Below, piece after piece: positions 62,759 through 64,000 of a stretch of 64,000 bases of DNA. Within the stretch, counting starts at the first letter, position 1, and each line of letters begins with the position of its first letter. The notes below the pieces were generated by a model. The model saw only the letters and a program-made list of their open reading frames with translations, was not told the DNA's origin and ran no database searches. The translations under genes were made by a program, and so were the position numbers. Origin of the DNA: Marinobacter nitratireducens (lineage in GTDB: Bacteria > Pseudomonadota > Gammaproteobacteria > Pseudomonadales > Oleiphilaceae); assembly GCF_000708045.1 (NCBI RefSeq), contig NZ_ANIE01000004.1, positions 62,001-126,000 of the forward strand, written 5' to 3'.

Positions 62759-63823
62759 ATGGCCCTGATTTCGATGCGGCAACTTCTGGACCACGCCGCC
62801 GAGCATGGTTACGGTGTGCCAGCCTTTAACGTAAACAACCTGGAACAGATGCGCGCCATTATGGAAGCCGCTGACAAGACCGACTCCCCGGTGATTGTCC
62901 AGGCGTCCGCCGGTGCTCGTAAGTACGCCGGTGCTCCGTTCCTGCGCCACCTGATCCTGGCGGCCATCGAAGAGTTTCCGCACATCCCGGTCGTTATGCA
63001 TCAGGACCACGGCACCAGCCCTGCCGTATGCCAGCGTTCCATCCAGCTGGGTTTTAGTTCCGTGATGATGGACGGCTCCCTGGGTGAAGATGGCAAGACC
63101 CCGACGGATTATGAGTACAACGTGGACGTTACCCGTCGTACCGTCGAAATGGCCCACGCGTGCGGTGTATCTGTTGAAGGCGAGCTGGGTTGCCTGGGTT
63201 CCCTGGAAACCGGACAGGCCGGTGAAGAAGACGGCATTGGAGCGGAAGGCACTCTGGATCACAGCCAGATGCTGACCGATCCGGAAGAAGCAGCGGACTT
63301 CGTCAAGAAAACCCACGTGGATGCCCTGGCCATTGCCATCGGTACCAGCCACGGCGCCTACAAGTTTACCCGTCCGCCCACAGGTGACATTCTGGCCATC
63401 GACCAGATCAAGGCGATCCATGCCCGTATCCCGGATACCCATCTGGTCATGCACGGTTCCAGTTCTGTGCCCCAGGAATGGCTGAAAATCATCAACGAAT
63501 ACGGTGGTGAGATTCCGGAAACCTACGGTGTTCCGGTGGAGGAAATCGTTGAAGGCATCAAGCACGGCGTGCGCAAGGTCAACATCGATACCGACCTGCG
63601 TCTGGCCAGCACCGGTGCCGTGCGTCGCTTCCTGGCCCAGAACACCGCTGAGTTTGACCCGCGTAAATTCCTGAAGGAAACCATGAAGGCGATGACCGAC
63701 GTTTGCATCGACCGTTATGAAGCCTTCGGTTGTGCCGGCAACGCCAGTAAGATCAAGCCGATTAACCTTGAGCGCATGTTTGAGCGTTACGAGGCTGGTG
63801 AACTGGACCCGAAGGTCAGGTAA
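62759..63823 (+). CDS. fba: Class II fructose-1,6-bisphosphate aldolase
   Basis: This is a 354-residue zinc-dependent aldolase that splits fructose 1,6-bisphosphate. The zinc histidines and signature motifs are present: [30 protein letters not shown], then GTSHGAYKF and [11 protein letters not shown]. It belongs to the longer (about 350-residue) group IIB. ATG 62759 follows AAGGAG. It ends the operon, followed by a terminator at 63836-63860. Confidence 0.96.
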   Translation: MALISMRQLLDHAAEHGYGVPAFNVNNLEQMRAIMEAADKTDSPVIVQASAGARKYAGAPFLRHLILAAIEEFPHIPVVMHQDHGTSPAVCQRSIQLGFSSVMMDGSLGEDGKTPTDYEYNVDVTRRTVEMAHACGVSVEGELGCLGSLETGQAGEEDGIGAEGTLDHSQMLTDPEEAADFVKKTHVDALAIAIGTSHGAYKFTRPPTGDILAIDQIKAIHARIPDTHLVMHGSSSVPQEWLKIINEYGGEIPETYGVPVEEIVEGIKHGVRKVNIDTDLRLASTGAVRRFLAQNTAEFDPRKFLKETMKAMTDVCIDRYEAFGCAGNASKIKPINLERMFERYEAGELDPKVR

Positions 63824-63835
63824 GCCGCTGAACAT

Positions 63836-63860
63836 ACCCTCCGGGCCTGCCCGGAGGGTT
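63836..63860 (+). terminator. Intrinsic terminator after fba
   Basis: ACCCTCCGGG pairs with CCCGGAGGGT around four bases and is followed by a short T-run. It ends the tkt-epd-pgk-fba operon. Confidence 0.85.
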
Positions 63861-63902
63861 TCCTCCCTCCGCCATTCCCCGGCCGTTTTCCTTGTACTCC
63901 GG

Positions 63903-64000
63903 TCAACCTTTCGGGTTGAGCTTTTCCATAGCCAGCAGTGCGTCGGTATAGGCCGCAAACCGCTTCAGGTAATCCGGCGACAAGCGCTGCATTTCCTTGA
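63903..64000 (-). CDS. C-terminal end of an unidentified protein (cut by window edge)
   Basis: Reading the minus strand from the right edge gives about 32 residues (ending EKLNPKG) before a TGA at 63903-63905. Composition is coding-like and helical, but no family could be recognised. It converges with fba. The rest of the gene lies beyond the window. Confidence 0.5.
   Translation of the reverse strand, partial: KEMQRLSPDYLKRFAAYTDALLAMEKLNPKG

Noticed and set aside
62555..63958. A 467-codon minus-strand frame opposite pgk and fba
   Set aside because: It is antisense to recognised glycolytic genes. The only real minus-strand coding here appears to be the separate fragment at 63903-64000.
1..64000. 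CRISPR arrays, tRNA or rRNA genes, insertion sequences, prophage genes
   Set aside because: No regular repeat-spacer pattern, cloverleaf-type gene, transposase or phage gene was seen on either strand.

Overview
The window looks like a chromosomal segment of a marine, facultatively denitrifying gammaproteobacterium, most likely Marinobacter or a close relative. The wax ester synthase reads like the Marinobacter enzymes, and the window combines Pseudomonas-like denitrification control (NarXL, Dnr), a DesCB/DesT desaturase system, a FadL-type porin and the tkt-epd-pgk-fba order. Taxonomy is inferred from remembered protein similarity and was not computed. No tRNA, rRNA, insertion sequence, prophage or CRISPR array was seen.

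Layout: 1-2051 holds an iron-permease/P19 iron-uptake pair and a bacteriohemerythrin. 2071-24299 is a respiratory denitrification island: ubiT, narX-narL, a NarK-family porter, narGHJI, a parvulin isomerase, dnr, two small conserved genes, and nosRZDFYL. 24319-26326 carries moaA (molybdenum cofactor), a DUF454 protein and nsrR (NO sensor). 26314-30840 is lipid metabolism: the desaturase desB, its reductase desC, the regulator desT and a wax ester synthase. 31057-41626 holds lrgA/lrgB-type genes, a TonB receptor, a TrpB2-type synthase, the prkA-yeaH-spoVR stress operon and a TPMT-family methyltransferase. 41702-50909 is mixed housekeeping: a hydroxyacid dehydrogenase, a FadL porin, a BrkB-type membrane protein, HDOD, DUF445, rsmE, bioA and DUF2505. 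50914-53192 is a polar amino-acid ABC transporter. 53431-58261 is the SAM cycle (metF, ahcY, metK and a SahR-like regulator). 58486-63823 is the central carbon operon tkt-epd-pgk-fba.

Regulation can be read at several places. NarL-like 7-2-7 inverted repeats lie before narXL/narK, narG, dnr, nosR and the moaA/DUF454 divergent region. An ANR-type box precedes dnr and a Dnr/FNR-like box precedes nosR. Two matching 20-bp palindromes flank the SahR-like gene. A BirA-type operator precedes bioA, and DesT-type repeats lie between desC and desT. Together these suggest nitrate (NarXL), low oxygen (ANR) and NO (Dnr, NsrR) layered over the nitrate and N2O reductases, their quinone supply (UbiT) and cofactor supply (MoaA).

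The most unusual non-coding signal is a family of three dispersed structured elements (14472-14579, 47918-48033, 55774-55881). Each has a related interior of about 55 nt, predicted to form two small hairpins with TCC in the tips, enclosed by 27-30 bp of nearly perfect self-complementary arms. The arm sequences are unrelated between copies. A second notable point is that the NarK-family protein lacks both arginines that bind nitrate in E. coli NarK.
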